A DNA stretch of 45,790 nt from Hamadaea sp. (GTDB taxonomy: Bacteria > Actinomycetota > Actinomycetes > Mycobacteriales > Micromonosporaceae): positions 1-45,790 of the forward strand of contig NZ_JABFVK010000036.1 in assembly GCF_013362815.1 (NCBI RefSeq). The letters run 5' to 3'. The notes under the pieces were generated by a model, which searched no databases, was not told the origin of the DNA, and worked only from the letters and a program-made list of their open reading frames with translations. This document shows positions 8,548 to 16,673 of the stretch, piece by piece. Position numbers and translations under genes: made by a program. The first letter of the stretch is position 1; every line of letters begins with the position of its first letter.

Positions 8548-10022
8548 GCAACCCCTACCTGTTGCCCGCGATCGGCGTGGTGACCCTCGCGACCTTGGCG
8601 ATCGGGGCCTACGGCCTGCGGCTGGCCCGGACCACCAGCGATTTCCTGGTGGCTTCGCGGGTGATCAGCCCGACGTGGAACGCGGCCGCGATCGGCGGGG
8701 AATACCTCAGCGCGGCGAGCTTTCTCGGGGTCGCGGGGCTGATCCTGCGGTACGGCGTCGACATGCTCTGGTATCCGGTCGGTTTCGCGGCGGGCTACCT
8801 GGCCCTGCTGTTGTTCGTCGCCGCGCCGCTACGCCGCTCGGGCGCCTTCACGCTGCCCGACTTCTGCCAGCTCAGACTGGGTTCGCGGCGACTGCGCAAA
8901 CTGGCCACCGGCTTCGTCGTCTTCATCGGCTGGCTCTATCTCGTGCCGCAGTTCCAGGGAGCCGGGTTGACCCTGGCGACCGTGACAGGCTCGCCGTATT
9001 GGGCGGGATCGGTGCTGGTCGCGAGCGTGGTCACCGCGAACGTGGCCTTCGGCGGCATGCGCGCGATCACCTTCGTGCAGGCCTTCCAGTACTGGCTGAA
9101 GCTCACCGCGCTCGCGGTTCCCGCCATCTTCCTCGTGCTGCACTGGCGCTCGACGGGGCAGCCGCACGTGCCCGCGCCGCTGGAATGGCTGCTCCCGAGC
9201 GAGGGTGGCAAACGAGGTTTGTTCAGCACCTATTCACTGATGCTCGCGACGTTTCTGGGCACGATGGGCCTCCCCCACGTCCTCGTACGCTTCTACACCA
9301 ACCCCGACGGTTCGGCCGCTCGGCGTACGACCCTCGTGGTGCTCGGTCTGGTCGGGGCGTTCTACCTCTTCCCCACGCTCTACGGAGTCCTCGGGCGCAT
9401 CTGGACACCCGAGCTCGCCTCCGGCCGCAACGACGCCGTCGTCCTGCTGTTGCCGGAACGGGCTTTGGGCGCCGGCGTACTGGGGCAACTGCTCGGCGCG
9501 CTCGTGGCGGCCGGGGCCTTCGCGGCGTTCCTGTCGACCGCGTCCGGGCTGCTCACCGCAGTCGCCGGGGTGCTCGCCACGGACGTGTTCGGCCGCGGTT
9601 CCGTACGCGCCTTCCGGGTCGCCGCCGTCCTCGGTGGGACGGTTCCCCTGGTGCTCGCCCTGAACATCACGGGGCTGAACGTGTCGCAAGTGGTCGGTCT
9701 GGCGTTCGCCGTGGCGGCTTCCAGCTTCTGCCCGCTCCTCGTGCTCGGCACGTGGTGGCGAGGGCTGACCGATCTGGGCGCGGCGGCGGGCGTACTGGCC
9801 GGTGGCGGAGCTGCGGCCGCGTCGGTGCTGGTCACCGTCTTCGGCCCGGTTTTGCCCGGGATGCTCGGCGAGCTCATCGCACAGCCGGCGGCGTGGACGG
9901 TGCCGCTCGCGTTCGCCGTAATGGTCGCGGTGTCCCTGGCCACCCAGCATCGGGTGCCGGCCGACATCCGGCAGATCATGTTCCGACTGCACGCGCCGGA
10001 GGCGCTCCGCGCCGTCTCCTGA
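8544..10022 (+). CDS. Sodium:solute symporter family protein (ActP-like)
   Basis: A 492-residue protein with about 13 membrane helices, the usual length for the SSS family (acetate, pyruvate, proline and pantothenate symporters). Helices start at residue 4; characteristic sequence includes DFLVASRVISPTWNAAAIGGEYLSAASFLG near the N-terminus, where Na+ and substrate bind, and GTMGLPHVLVRFYT in the middle, which resembles the acetate/monocarboxylate branch. The GTG start overlaps the DUF485-like gene. With the LytS/LytTR pair upstream, import of a short carboxylate such as acetate or pyruvate is the best guess; the substrate is not proven by the sequence. Confidence 0.9.
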   Translation: MSNPYLLPAIGVVTLATLAIGAYGLRLARTTSDFLVASRVISPTWNAAAIGGEYLSAASFLGVAGLILRYGVDMLWYPVGFAAGYLALLLFVAAPLRRSGAFTLPDFCQLRLGSRRLRKLATGFVVFIGWLYLVPQFQGAGLTLATVTGSPYWAGSVLVASVVTANVAFGGMRAITFVQAFQYWLKLTALAVPAIFLVLHWRSTGQPHVPAPLEWLLPSEGGKRGLFSTYSLMLATFLGTMGLPHVLVRFYTNPDGSAARRTTLVVLGLVGAFYLFPTLYGVLGRIWTPELASGRNDAVVLLLPERALGAGVLGQLLGALVAAGAFAAFLSTASGLLTAVAGVLATDVFGRGSVRAFRVAAVLGGTVPLVLALNITGLNVSQVVGLAFAVAASSFCPLLVLGTWWRGLTDLGAAAGVLAGGGAAAASVLVTVFGPVLPGMLGELIAQPAAWTVPLAFAVMVAVSLATQHRVPADIRQIMFRLHAPEALRAVS

Positions 10023-10081
10023 CGCCCTGCGCCGTCTTCTGATCCCCGGCCTGCGCCGGGCGCTGCCTCCGCTCAGCGCCT

Positions 10082-10134
10082 GATCAGGGATCTGTGTCGA
10101 ATCTTGGGGATAGATTCGGCCGTGATCCCTGATC
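10082..10134. repeat. Palindromic intergenic element, copy A (imperfect)
   Basis: The outer arms GATCAGGGATC (10082-10092) and GATCCCTGATC (10124-10134) and the inner arms CGAATCT (10098-10104) and AGATTCG (10112-10118) are symmetric about 10108. The same outer and inner motifs recur in the elements at 18573-18637 and 29263-29317. It lies between the symporter stop and the ABC transporter promoter. It could act as a terminator, but three related copies in 46 kb point to a dispersed repeat family. Confidence 0.75.
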
Positions 10135-10174
10135 CAGCACAGAAGAGGCAGGGAGTAAAGGAGCGGGCGGACCT

Positions 10175-10180
10175 TAAGCT
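10175..10180 (+). promoter_or_regulatory. -10 element of a leaderless promoter
   Basis: TAAGCT ends six bases before the GTG start at 10187, with no ribosome binding site between them, so the ABC transporter mRNA probably begins at its start codon. Confidence 0.45.
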
Positions 10181-10186
10181 CAACTC

Positions 10187-10933
10187 GTGACTGCACTTGC
10201 CCTGCACGGCCTCGTCAAGCGGTTCGATCAGAAGGTCGCCGTGGCCGGCCTCGATCTCGACGTTCCCACGGGAAGCTTCTTCGGACTGCTCGGCCCGAAC
10301 GGCGCGGGTAAGACGACGACGCTGAGCATGGCGGTCGGACTGCTGCGTCCCGACCAGGGCACCGCTGAGGTTCTCGGGCACGACGTGTGGGTGGATCCCG
10401 TCCGGGCCAAAGCTCTGCTCGGGGTGATGCCCGACGGCGTACGCCTCTTCGACCGGCTGGACGGGGCCGAGCTTCTCGCGTACACGGGGATGTTGCGCGG
10501 CATGGATCGCGCGGTCGTGGACCAGCGCGCGAAGGAGTTGCTGGACGTCCTGGCCCTGGCCGACGCGGGCCGCACGCTGGTGATCGACTACTCCGCGGGC
10601 ATGAAGAAGAAGATCGCGTTGGCCTGTGCCTTGCTGCACGCGCCGCGCCTGCTGGTGCTGGACGAGCCGTTCGAGGCGGTCGACCCGGTGAGCGGGTCGT
10701 TGATCCGCGACATCCTCCAGCGGTATGTCCAAGGTGGCGGGACGGTGATCTTCTCCAGCCACGTCATGGAGGTCGTCGAGCGGCTGTGCAGCCACGTCGC
10801 GATCATGGCGGACGGCCGCATCCGCACCGTCGGCCCGCTGGAGCAGGTCACCGGCGGACGCGAGCTGGAGGACGTCTTCGTCGAGGTGGTCGGCGGACGC
10901 ATCGCGACCGGCGAGGAACTCCAATGGCTGTGA
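10187..10933 (+). CDS. ABC transporter ATP-binding protein
   Basis: A 248-residue nucleotide-binding subunit. The Walker A motif is GPNGAGKTTT (about 38-47), the Walker B is LLVLDEPFEAVDP (about 155-167), and the H-loop His lies in IFSSHVMEVV. The signature motif, normally LSGGQ, reads YSAGMKKKIALA and is degenerate, as in many ABC-2 type exporters. The permease start lies inside the last codons of this gene (10-base overlap), so the pair forms one operon. It presumably powers export of an unknown substrate, or a bacteriocin- or antibiotic-type resistance function. The start is GTG with a -10 box at leaderless spacing. Confidence 0.92.
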   Translation: MTALALHGLVKRFDQKVAVAGLDLDVPTGSFFGLLGPNGAGKTTTLSMAVGLLRPDQGTAEVLGHDVWVDPVRAKALLGVMPDGVRLFDRLDGAELLAYTGMLRGMDRAVVDQRAKELLDVLALADAGRTLVIDYSAGMKKKIALACALLHAPRLLVLDEPFEAVDPVSGSLIRDILQRYVQGGGTVIFSSHVMEVVERLCSHVAIMADGRIRTVGPLEQVTGGRELEDVFVEVVGGRIATGEELQWL

Positions 10934-12567
10934 GCCTCTTCGCGCGACTCAAACTCCGGGTGCTACGCAACGGCTTTCGCGGCAAACCGGCCCGGGTCGT
11001 CATGTTCGTGCTGTCGCTGTTCTTCGGCGTGTGGTTCGGTGGTGGCGGCTGCCTGGCGCTGATCGCCTCGATGCAACCGGCGTACCCCGAGCTCACAGCG
11101 CTGGTGCCAGCCTTTGCCGGGGCGTTGCTGGTGCTCGGCTGGCTGTTCGGGCCGCTGCTCTGGTTCGGGGTGGACGAGACGCTCACACCGGCCAAGTTCG
11201 CCCTGCTCCCGATCCCTCGGCGCACGCTGATCGGCGGGCTGCTCACGGCCGCGCTGATCGGCGTACCGGTGGCCGCCACCCTGCTCGCGACCGCCGGCCT
11301 GGTGGTAGGCACCGCGATCGGCTACGGGGTGCTTCCGGCCCTGGTCAGCGCGCTCGGCGTCGTGGTCGGGCTGCTCATGTGCGTCGCGCTCTCCCGCTCG
11401 GTCACCAGCGCGTTCGCCAATCTCCTCGGATCTCGACGGGTACGCGATCTCGCCGCGATCGGGCTCGCACTGCTGGCCGCCTTACTCGGGCCGGCGCAGA
11501 TCTTCGGCATCTCCGCGCTCTCCCGCGCCGACTTCTCCCGGTTGGAACGCTTCGCCGACATCCTGGGCTGGACGCCGCTGGCCGCACCGTGGTCGGCGTC
11601 GGTCTCCGCAGCTCACGGCGACTATTTGGCGGCCATCGGCAAGATCGGAATCGGCGCGGTGACCACAGCGCTGCTGCTCTGGTGGTGGTCGGCGACGATC
11701 GAGCGGGCGATGCTCGGCGCGACCGACGCCTCCGGCCCTCGGCGCGCGGCCGGATCGGCTGCACCGGTGGCCCGGCTCTTCGGCCGGTTGCGCTGGATAC
11801 CGGCCACCGCCGAAGGAACGATGGTCGTACGCGAGGCGCGCTATTGGTGGCGGGACACCCGACGCCGGGCGAACCTGATCACCTTCGCCGTCCTGGGGGT
11901 CTTCCTTCCGGTCCTGGTCAACCTCGGCAGCAGCCCGGCCGGTCTCGTGGGCGACGACGCGGACTTCCAAGCCTTGCCGGACAATCCAGCGATCCACACC
12001 GCGACGATGGTGTTCGTGGGCGTACTGGGCGCGATCGCGATGGCCAACCAGTTCGGCTTCGACGGGACGGCGTACGCGTTACACCTGGCCACCGGCGTAC
12101 CGGGGCGGCGGGAGGTACGCAGCCGCATCATCGGCTACTCCGTCTACATCGTCCCGCTGATCGTGGTCATCTCGATCCTGGTGACCGTGCTCGCCGGGAA
12201 GCCGTCGGAGGTGCCGGCGCGGATCGGCACGCTGCTGGGTGCGTACGGGGTCAGCCTCGCGGCCTGCGTCCTCGTCAGCGTCTACGGTGCGTACGCCCTG
12301 CCCGAGACGTCGAACCCGTTCGCCGTCAACACCGGTGGCGGTCTGGCCAAGAGTCTGCTCGCGCTGGTCGCGATGATCGGCTCGGTGGCCCTCAGCTCGC
12401 CGCTGATCCTGGCGGCGGCCCTGACCGGAAAGCTGTGGACTTGGCTCGCCCTGCCCGTCGGGCTCGCGTACGGACTGGGTGCGGTCTGGCTCGGGGTGAC
12501 CATCGGAGGCGACGCGGTCGACCGCCGGGGACCAGAGTTGCTGGTGGCCGTCACACCCCGCGGCTGA
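10924..12567 (+). CDS. ABC-2 type transporter permease
   Basis: A 547-residue membrane subunit with about 12 hydrophobic helices, beginning MAVSLFARLKLRVLRNGFRG. A central hydrophilic loop (about 260-305) separates two halves, an arrangement common in large ABC-2 permeases. The open frame continues upstream into the ATPase gene, but the ATG at 10924, overlapping the ATPase stop, fits translational coupling and gives the expected short cytoplasmic N-terminus. The substrate is unknown; no neighbouring biosynthetic gene hints at one. Confidence 0.85.
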   Translation: MAVSLFARLKLRVLRNGFRGKPARVVMFVLSLFFGVWFGGGGCLALIASMQPAYPELTALVPAFAGALLVLGWLFGPLLWFGVDETLTPAKFALLPIPRRTLIGGLLTAALIGVPVAATLLATAGLVVGTAIGYGVLPALVSALGVVVGLLMCVALSRSVTSAFANLLGSRRVRDLAAIGLALLAALLGPAQIFGISALSRADFSRLERFADILGWTPLAAPWSASVSAAHGDYLAAIGKIGIGAVTTALLLWWWSATIERAMLGATDASGPRRAAGSAAPVARLFGRLRWIPATAEGTMVVREARYWWRDTRRRANLITFAVLGVFLPVLVNLGSSPAGLVGDDADFQALPDNPAIHTATMVFVGVLGAIAMANQFGFDGTAYALHLATGVPGRREVRSRIIGYSVYIVPLIVVISILVTVLAGKPSEVPARIGTLLGAYGVSLAACVLVSVYGAYALPETSNPFAVNTGGGLAKSLLALVAMIGSVALSSPLILAAALTGKLWTWLALPVGLAYGLGAVWLGVTIGGDAVDRRGPELLVAVTPRG

Positions 12568-12693
12568 CCTGCGGTTTTGTTGGTATGTCCGGATTTACCG
12601 TCAGGCATGGGCGACTAGGTCGGCCCAAGGCCCGGGTTCCCGTCTGCGCTGTGGACCGGTACGGTACGACCGGTACGTGAAGGAGGCGCGCGA

Positions 12694-15198
12694 ATGACGT
12701 CCGAGTTCCCCGACCGCGCAGGCGACGCCGGGTCGGACCGCTACGGCGTGTTCGGCACACCGCCGAACGCCGAGGACTTCCCGGACTTCGCGCCGGGGCA
12801 GCGGAACGAAGCGGCGTCCTCGCCGTTCCCGATGTTCGGCGCGGACGAGGCGGCCGACGCCGCTCCCACGGGAGCCTCCGCCGCGCCGGCGTTCGGCGGC
12901 TTCCCGCCGGACACCAGTACGCCGTCCCACGACGCCCCCGCGTCCGCCTATGAGCCGCCGGCTGCTTCTGCGTACGAGCCACCGGCTCCTTCGTACGACC
13001 CGCCTGTCTCGTCGTACCAGCCACCGGCTCCTTCGTACGACCCGCCGCCGGTGCAGCACACGTCGTTCGCGCCGCAACCCGGCGAATCGGTGTACGTTCC
13101 GCCACCCGCGGTGGTCCCGTTGCCCAACCCGGCCGAGCCCGCCCCCGACGCCTGGTCCGCCGCCCGCCCGGAGGAGTCCCCGGCCTGGGCGCAGTCGTCG
13201 CCCCCGGCCTGGCAGTCCTTCGCACCGAGCGGCCCGCCACCGGTCGAGGAGCCGCCGCGTGCCGCACCGCCCGCCGCGCCCACCCAGGCGTCCTCCAGTA
13301 CGCCGGAAGGCCGCACCGGAAGCTGGGCGTTCGAGATCCCCGAGGCGAACTCGACCGGCTGGTCCCCGTTCGGCGGCGAAGGCGGCGGTGAAGCCGGTCC
13401 CGATCAGGAGCGGTCCTACACCTCGGTGTTCGAGGAGCCGATCTCGCCGAGCGGGGGCGTTTACGGCTCGTCGGCTCCGGCCCCGGCGTCTACTCCATCG
13501 CCGGCCCCGTCGGGCGGTGGCGGCATCTATGGTGCGTCCCCGCCGTCCAGCGGCGGTGGCGTCTATGGTGCATCCACGCCGTCCAGCGGCGGCGGGTACG
13601 ACGGCACGTTCGCCTCGACCCCGTCCAGCGGTGCGGACGTTTACGGCACAGCCGCCCCGTCCAGCGGCGGCGGCGTTTACGGATCTTCCACGCCGTCCAG
13701 CGGCGGTGGCGTCTATGGTGCGTCCACGCCGTCCAGCGGCGGCGGGTACGACGGCACGTCCGCCTCGACCCCTTCGAGCGGCGGCGGCGTTTACGGCGCA
13801 TCCATGCCGTCCAGCGGCGGCGGGTACGACGGCACGTTCGCCTCGACCCCGTCCAGCGGTGCGGACGTTTACGGCACAGCCGCCCCGTCCAGCGGCGGCG
13901 GGTACGACGGCACGTCCGCCTCGACTCCGTCGAGCGGCGGCGGCTATGGTGCGTCCGCGCCGGCGTTCAGCGAGCCCGAACCGTCCTATGGCGACTCAGC
14001 GGCTGCGTACGGTGCCCCTGCGCCCGTCGCGGAGAACCCCGGGCCCGCACCGACGACCCCACCGGTCGCTGCGGGCACGGTCGCGAAGGCCGCCGTCCCG
14101 GTCGCCAGCCGGATCGCTCCACCCGCTGAGGCCGTTCCGCCGTCGCGGGGCACCGGCCGGGTCTACGGTTCGACGACCTCGCAGCCGGTCACCCCGGCAC
14201 CGGAAGCAACGGGACCCGCGTCGCAATCCATGAGCTCGGCGGAACCGGGGCCGGTTTCGAATGTGCCCATGGCACCGCCTGCACCGGCCCCGGCGGCCTA
14301 CGGCTCCCCGGCTCCCGGTCAATACGGGACGCCCACGATGCAGCCCGAACAGCCTTCTGCGCAGATCCCGGCCCAGGCCGGTCCGCCGAGCCGGCCTGCC
14401 CAGGCCTCCGCCCGGGCTTCGGTGTCGGTCGGCCGCGTCTCGCCTGCTGAGGTGGGCGGCGTACCGCAGACTTCCGGCCAGCCCGGGGTCTATGGCGCAC
14501 CGGCGCAGCCCACGGTCTACGGCGGTGGCGCTGCCGCACAACCGGGTGTGTACGGCTCGGCCGCACCTGCGGCGACGCCGACTCAGCCGTCTGCTCCCGA
14601 GCAGCCCCCGGCCCCGATGCAGCCGCCCGTCAGCCCGGCCCCGGCTGGGCGCGGCGCTGGAATGTCGGCGTACAGCGACTTGATGGGGCCGCCGCAAGCC
14701 GCCTCGGCTCCGCCCACCCAGCCGACCGGTACGCAGTCCACCGGCGGGTGGGGTGACCCGGCTCCGGCCGCCGCCCCGCCGTCGATCCCGCAGCAACGCC
14801 CGGCCGGCGTACCGCCGCAGCAGCCCACGCAGCCGACCGGCTCGGAACAGAACCGGTTCGACAAGTTCACCGCCGAACCGGAGCCGGCCCCGAGCAAGGG
14901 TGGCACGGCGAAGGTCCTCGTCATGGTCATCGCCGCCTGCGTACTGCTGATCGGTGTCGCCTTCGGTGTGTTGTTCGCGGTGAACAAGGTCTTCGGCGGT
15001 GGGAGCGACAGCTCGCTGGCGGTCGGTCAGTGCGTACAGCGGAGCGGTAATTCGGCGTCGGTCGTCGACTGCGGTTCCGCCGGAACGGGCTCGTTCAAGA
15101 TCGTGAAGAAGGTCGCCGATCAGAAGGACTGCCCGAACCCCCAGAACGACGCGTTGACGCAGGGTTCGGACATCTACTGTCTGGAACCGCTGAGCTGA
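12694..15198 (+). CDS. Repeat-rich LppU/SCO3897-like membrane protein
   Basis: An 834-residue protein. About 740 N-terminal residues are Pro/Ser/Gly/Ala-rich and presumably cytoplasmic and disordered. They include Tyr-Glu-Pro-Pro type repeats (about 85-115), a block of SSGGGVYG and SSGGGYDGT repeats (about 270-425), and VYG-spaced repeats later. A single membrane helix follows (about 740-765), then a ~70-residue extracellular domain with four Cys in VGQCV, VDCGS, KDCPNP and IYCLEP, as in the LppU/SCO3897 family. The start ATG follows a strong AAGGAGG site. The role is unknown; the repeat tail may be a scaffold. The repeats are nearly identical at DNA level, so copy number may vary between strains. 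Confidence 0.8.
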   Translation: MTSEFPDRAGDAGSDRYGVFGTPPNAEDFPDFAPGQRNEAASSPFPMFGADEAADAAPTGASAAPAFGGFPPDTSTPSHDAPASAYEPPAASAYEPPAPSYDPPVSSYQPPAPSYDPPPVQHTSFAPQPGESVYVPPPAVVPLPNPAEPAPDAWSAARPEESPAWAQSSPPAWQSFAPSGPPPVEEPPRAAPPAAPTQASSSTPEGRTGSWAFEIPEANSTGWSPFGGEGGGEAGPDQERSYTSVFEEPISPSGGVYGSSAPAPASTPSPAPSGGGGIYGASPPSSGGGVYGASTPSSGGGYDGTFASTPSSGADVYGTAAPSSGGGVYGSSTPSSGGGVYGASTPSSGGGYDGTSASTPSSGGGVYGASMPSSGGGYDGTFASTPSSGADVYGTAAPSSGGGYDGTSASTPSSGGGYGASAPAFSEPEPSYGDSAAAYGAPAPVAENPGPAPTTPPVAAGTVAKAAVPVASRIAPPAEAVPPSRGTGRVYGSTTSQPVTPAPEATGPASQSMSSAEPGPVSNVPMAPPAPAPAAYGSPAPGQYGTPTMQPEQPSAQIPAQAGPPSRPAQASARASVSVGRVSPAEVGGVPQTSGQPGVYGAPAQPTVYGGGAAAQPGVYGSAAPAATPTQPSAPEQPPAPMQPPVSPAPAGRGAGMSAYSDLMGPPQAASAPPTQPTGTQSTGGWGDPAPAAAPPSIPQQRPAGVPPQQPTQPTGSEQNRFDKFTAEPEPAPSKGGTAKVLVMVIAACVLLIGVAFGVLFAVNKVFGGGSDSSLAVGQCVQRSGNSASVVDCGSAGTGSFKIVKKVADQKDCPNPQNDALTQGSDIYCLEPLS
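13578..13901 (+). repeat. Exact 96-bp in-frame duplication inside the repeat region
   Basis: Bases 13578-13673 and 13806-13901 are identical over 96 bp and are offset by 228 bp (76 codons), so the duplication keeps frame. The unit encodes SSGGGYDGTFASTPSSG followed by ADVYGTAAPSSGGG. Shorter related units fill the space between. Identity at synonymous positions indicates recent duplication or gene conversion. Confidence 0.85.
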
Positions 15199-15205
15199 CC
15201 GCCAT

Positions 15206-15239
15206 CCGTAAGGCGTGTGATCACTGACACGCCTTACGG
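15206..15239 (+). terminator. Hairpin terminator after the LppU-like gene
   Basis: CCGTAAGGCGTGT (15206-15218) and ACACGCCTTACGG (15227-15239) are perfect 13-bp arms with an 8-base loop, beginning eight bases after the stop codon. There is no T-tract, as is usual in high-GC actinobacteria. The loop and flanks contain the palindrome GTGATCAC. Confidence 0.7.
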
Positions 15240-15283
15240 TAACTCGCTGGCCGAGTGTCGTACCCGGCCGCGAGGATGGCTTC

Positions 15284-16576
15284 ATGCTGCACCACCTGCT
15301 GCCTCAGCGTGCCGAGGCCCGGCGCATCCTGCTGGCCACGATCTTCTCGGCGATCGGCCGAGGCCTCACGCTGCCCTTCATGTTCATCTACCTGACGAAG
15401 GTCCGGGACATCTCGGCGTTCACCGCCGGCCTCGTCATCGGGTGGATCGCGGTCTGCGCCCTGGTCATCGGGCCGATAGGGGGCTGGGCGGTCGACCGGT
15501 TCGGCGCGCGCCGGATCGTCGTCCCGATGCTGCTCGTCGAGGCGGCCGGGGTCTTCGGCATGGGTCTGGTGCACAACGTCACGCTGGCCTTCGCCGCCGC
15601 GACGCTGATCGGCCTGGGTGGCGGCATCATCTGGGCGGGCCTCAACGTCATCCTCTCCTCGGTCACCGAGGAGCACGAACGGCAGAAGACGTTCGGCCTC
15701 AACTTCACGCTGCTCAACCTCGGCATCGGCGTCGGCTCGGTGATCGCAGGCGCCATCGTGGACATCGAGCGGCCGAGCACGTTCCAACTGATCTACTCGG
15801 TCGACGCGATCGCGTACCTGATTCCGTTCCTGAACCTGCTGTTCATGCGCGGAGTGGGCCAACGGCTCGCCGTGCCGAGCACTTCGGATCAGCCGGTCGC
15901 CCGCAAGGCCGGCTATCGGGAGGTCTTCTCGCACCCCGGCTTTCGGCGGCTGCTCGCCTTCAGCGTCGTCATGACCATCAGTGGGTACGCCCAGATCGAG
16001 GTCGGCTTCACCGCCTTCGCCATCGACGTCGCCCACGTCAAGGAGCGGGTCGTCGCCCTGGCTTTCACGGCGAACACCCTGGTCATCGTGCTGGCGCAGC
16101 TCATCGTGGTCCGACTCATCCAGGGACGCAGCCGGACTCGCGTACTCGCCCTCGTCGGGCTGATCATGGGCGCCTCTTGGCTCATCCTCGGCATCGCCGG
16201 AGTGGTCGACGGACGCAACGCGGTGATCTCCAGCATCGCCGTCATCGCCTGCGCCGCGGTCTTCGCCTTCGGAGAGACGCTCATCTCGCCGGTGAACCCG
16301 ACGCTGATCAACGCGCTCGCCACGGACGAACTGCGTGGCCGGTTCAACGCATTGGGCTCCATGGTCTGGAGCATCAGCGGCATCGTCGGCCCGGTGACCG
16401 CCGCGCCGCTGATCGCGGGCGGACATGCGGGCATCTGGGTGGCGCTGACCGTCGGCGGCTGCCTCGTCGCCTCGGTTCTCGCGCTGTCGCTTCGCCGTCT
16501 GATCACGCCGGAGCAGGATGGCCTCGAAGCGCCGCGGACCGAAGTGGTGAACAAGGCCCAGCCGGTCGCCGCCTGA
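15284..16576 (+). CDS. MFS transporter
   Basis: A 430-residue major facilitator with 12 predicted helices and both termini inside. The loop between helices 2 and 3 carries the MFS motif A variant GGWAVDRFGARR. A proline/arginine-rich central loop (about 195-215) separates the two six-helix halves. It most resembles the drug-efflux type, but the substrate cannot be read from the sequence. It stands alone: a terminator precedes it and the next gene has its own promoter and palindrome. The ATG follows GAGGATGG. Confidence 0.88.
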   Translation: MLHHLLPQRAEARRILLATIFSAIGRGLTLPFMFIYLTKVRDISAFTAGLVIGWIAVCALVIGPIGGWAVDRFGARRIVVPMLLVEAAGVFGMGLVHNVTLAFAAATLIGLGGGIIWAGLNVILSSVTEEHERQKTFGLNFTLLNLGIGVGSVIAGAIVDIERPSTFQLIYSVDAIAYLIPFLNLLFMRGVGQRLAVPSTSDQPVARKAGYREVFSHPGFRRLLAFSVVMTISGYAQIEVGFTAFAIDVAHVKERVVALAFTANTLVIVLAQLIVVRLIQGRSRTRVLALVGLIMGASWLILGIAGVVDGRNAVISSIAVIACAAVFAFGETLISPVNPTLINALATDELRGRFNALGSMVWSISGIVGPVTAAPLIAGGHAGIWVALTVGGCLVASVLALSLRRLITPEQDGLEAPRTEVVNKAQPVAA

Positions 16577-16622
16577 GCAGATCGGTGTTCTCTGCGGGGC
16601 GTCAGGATGAGCGCGCCTCCCC

Positions 16623-16660
16623 TACGATGCTGCTCAGATCACACATCCGTGATCTGAGCA
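16623..16660 (+). promoter_or_regulatory. Promoter with 12-bp perfect operator-like palindrome
   Basis: A -10 like TACGAT (16623-16628) is followed at the expected transcription start by TGCTCAGATCAC (16631-16642), a 6-base spacer, and the exact reverse complement GTGATCTGAGCA (16649-16660). The ribosome binding site GGGGAGGA and the GTG start at 16674 come right after. The position overlapping the start of transcription suits a repressor site; a 5' leader hairpin is the alternative. Confidence 0.5.
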
Positions 16661-16673
16661 CGGGGAGGACCAA

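Noticed and set aside
10082-10134. Simple intrinsic terminator instead of a repeat copy
   Set aside because: The position would suit a terminator, but the shared inner core TCGAATC/GATTCGA with two other loci and lack of T-tract favour a repeat family; a terminator role is not excluded.
13500-13950. Possible CRISPR-like array of regularly spaced GC-rich repeats
   Set aside because: The repeats are in-frame codons of a Ser/Gly/Tyr-rich protein tail, spacers are themselves repetitive, unit lengths vary, and no cas gene is nearby.
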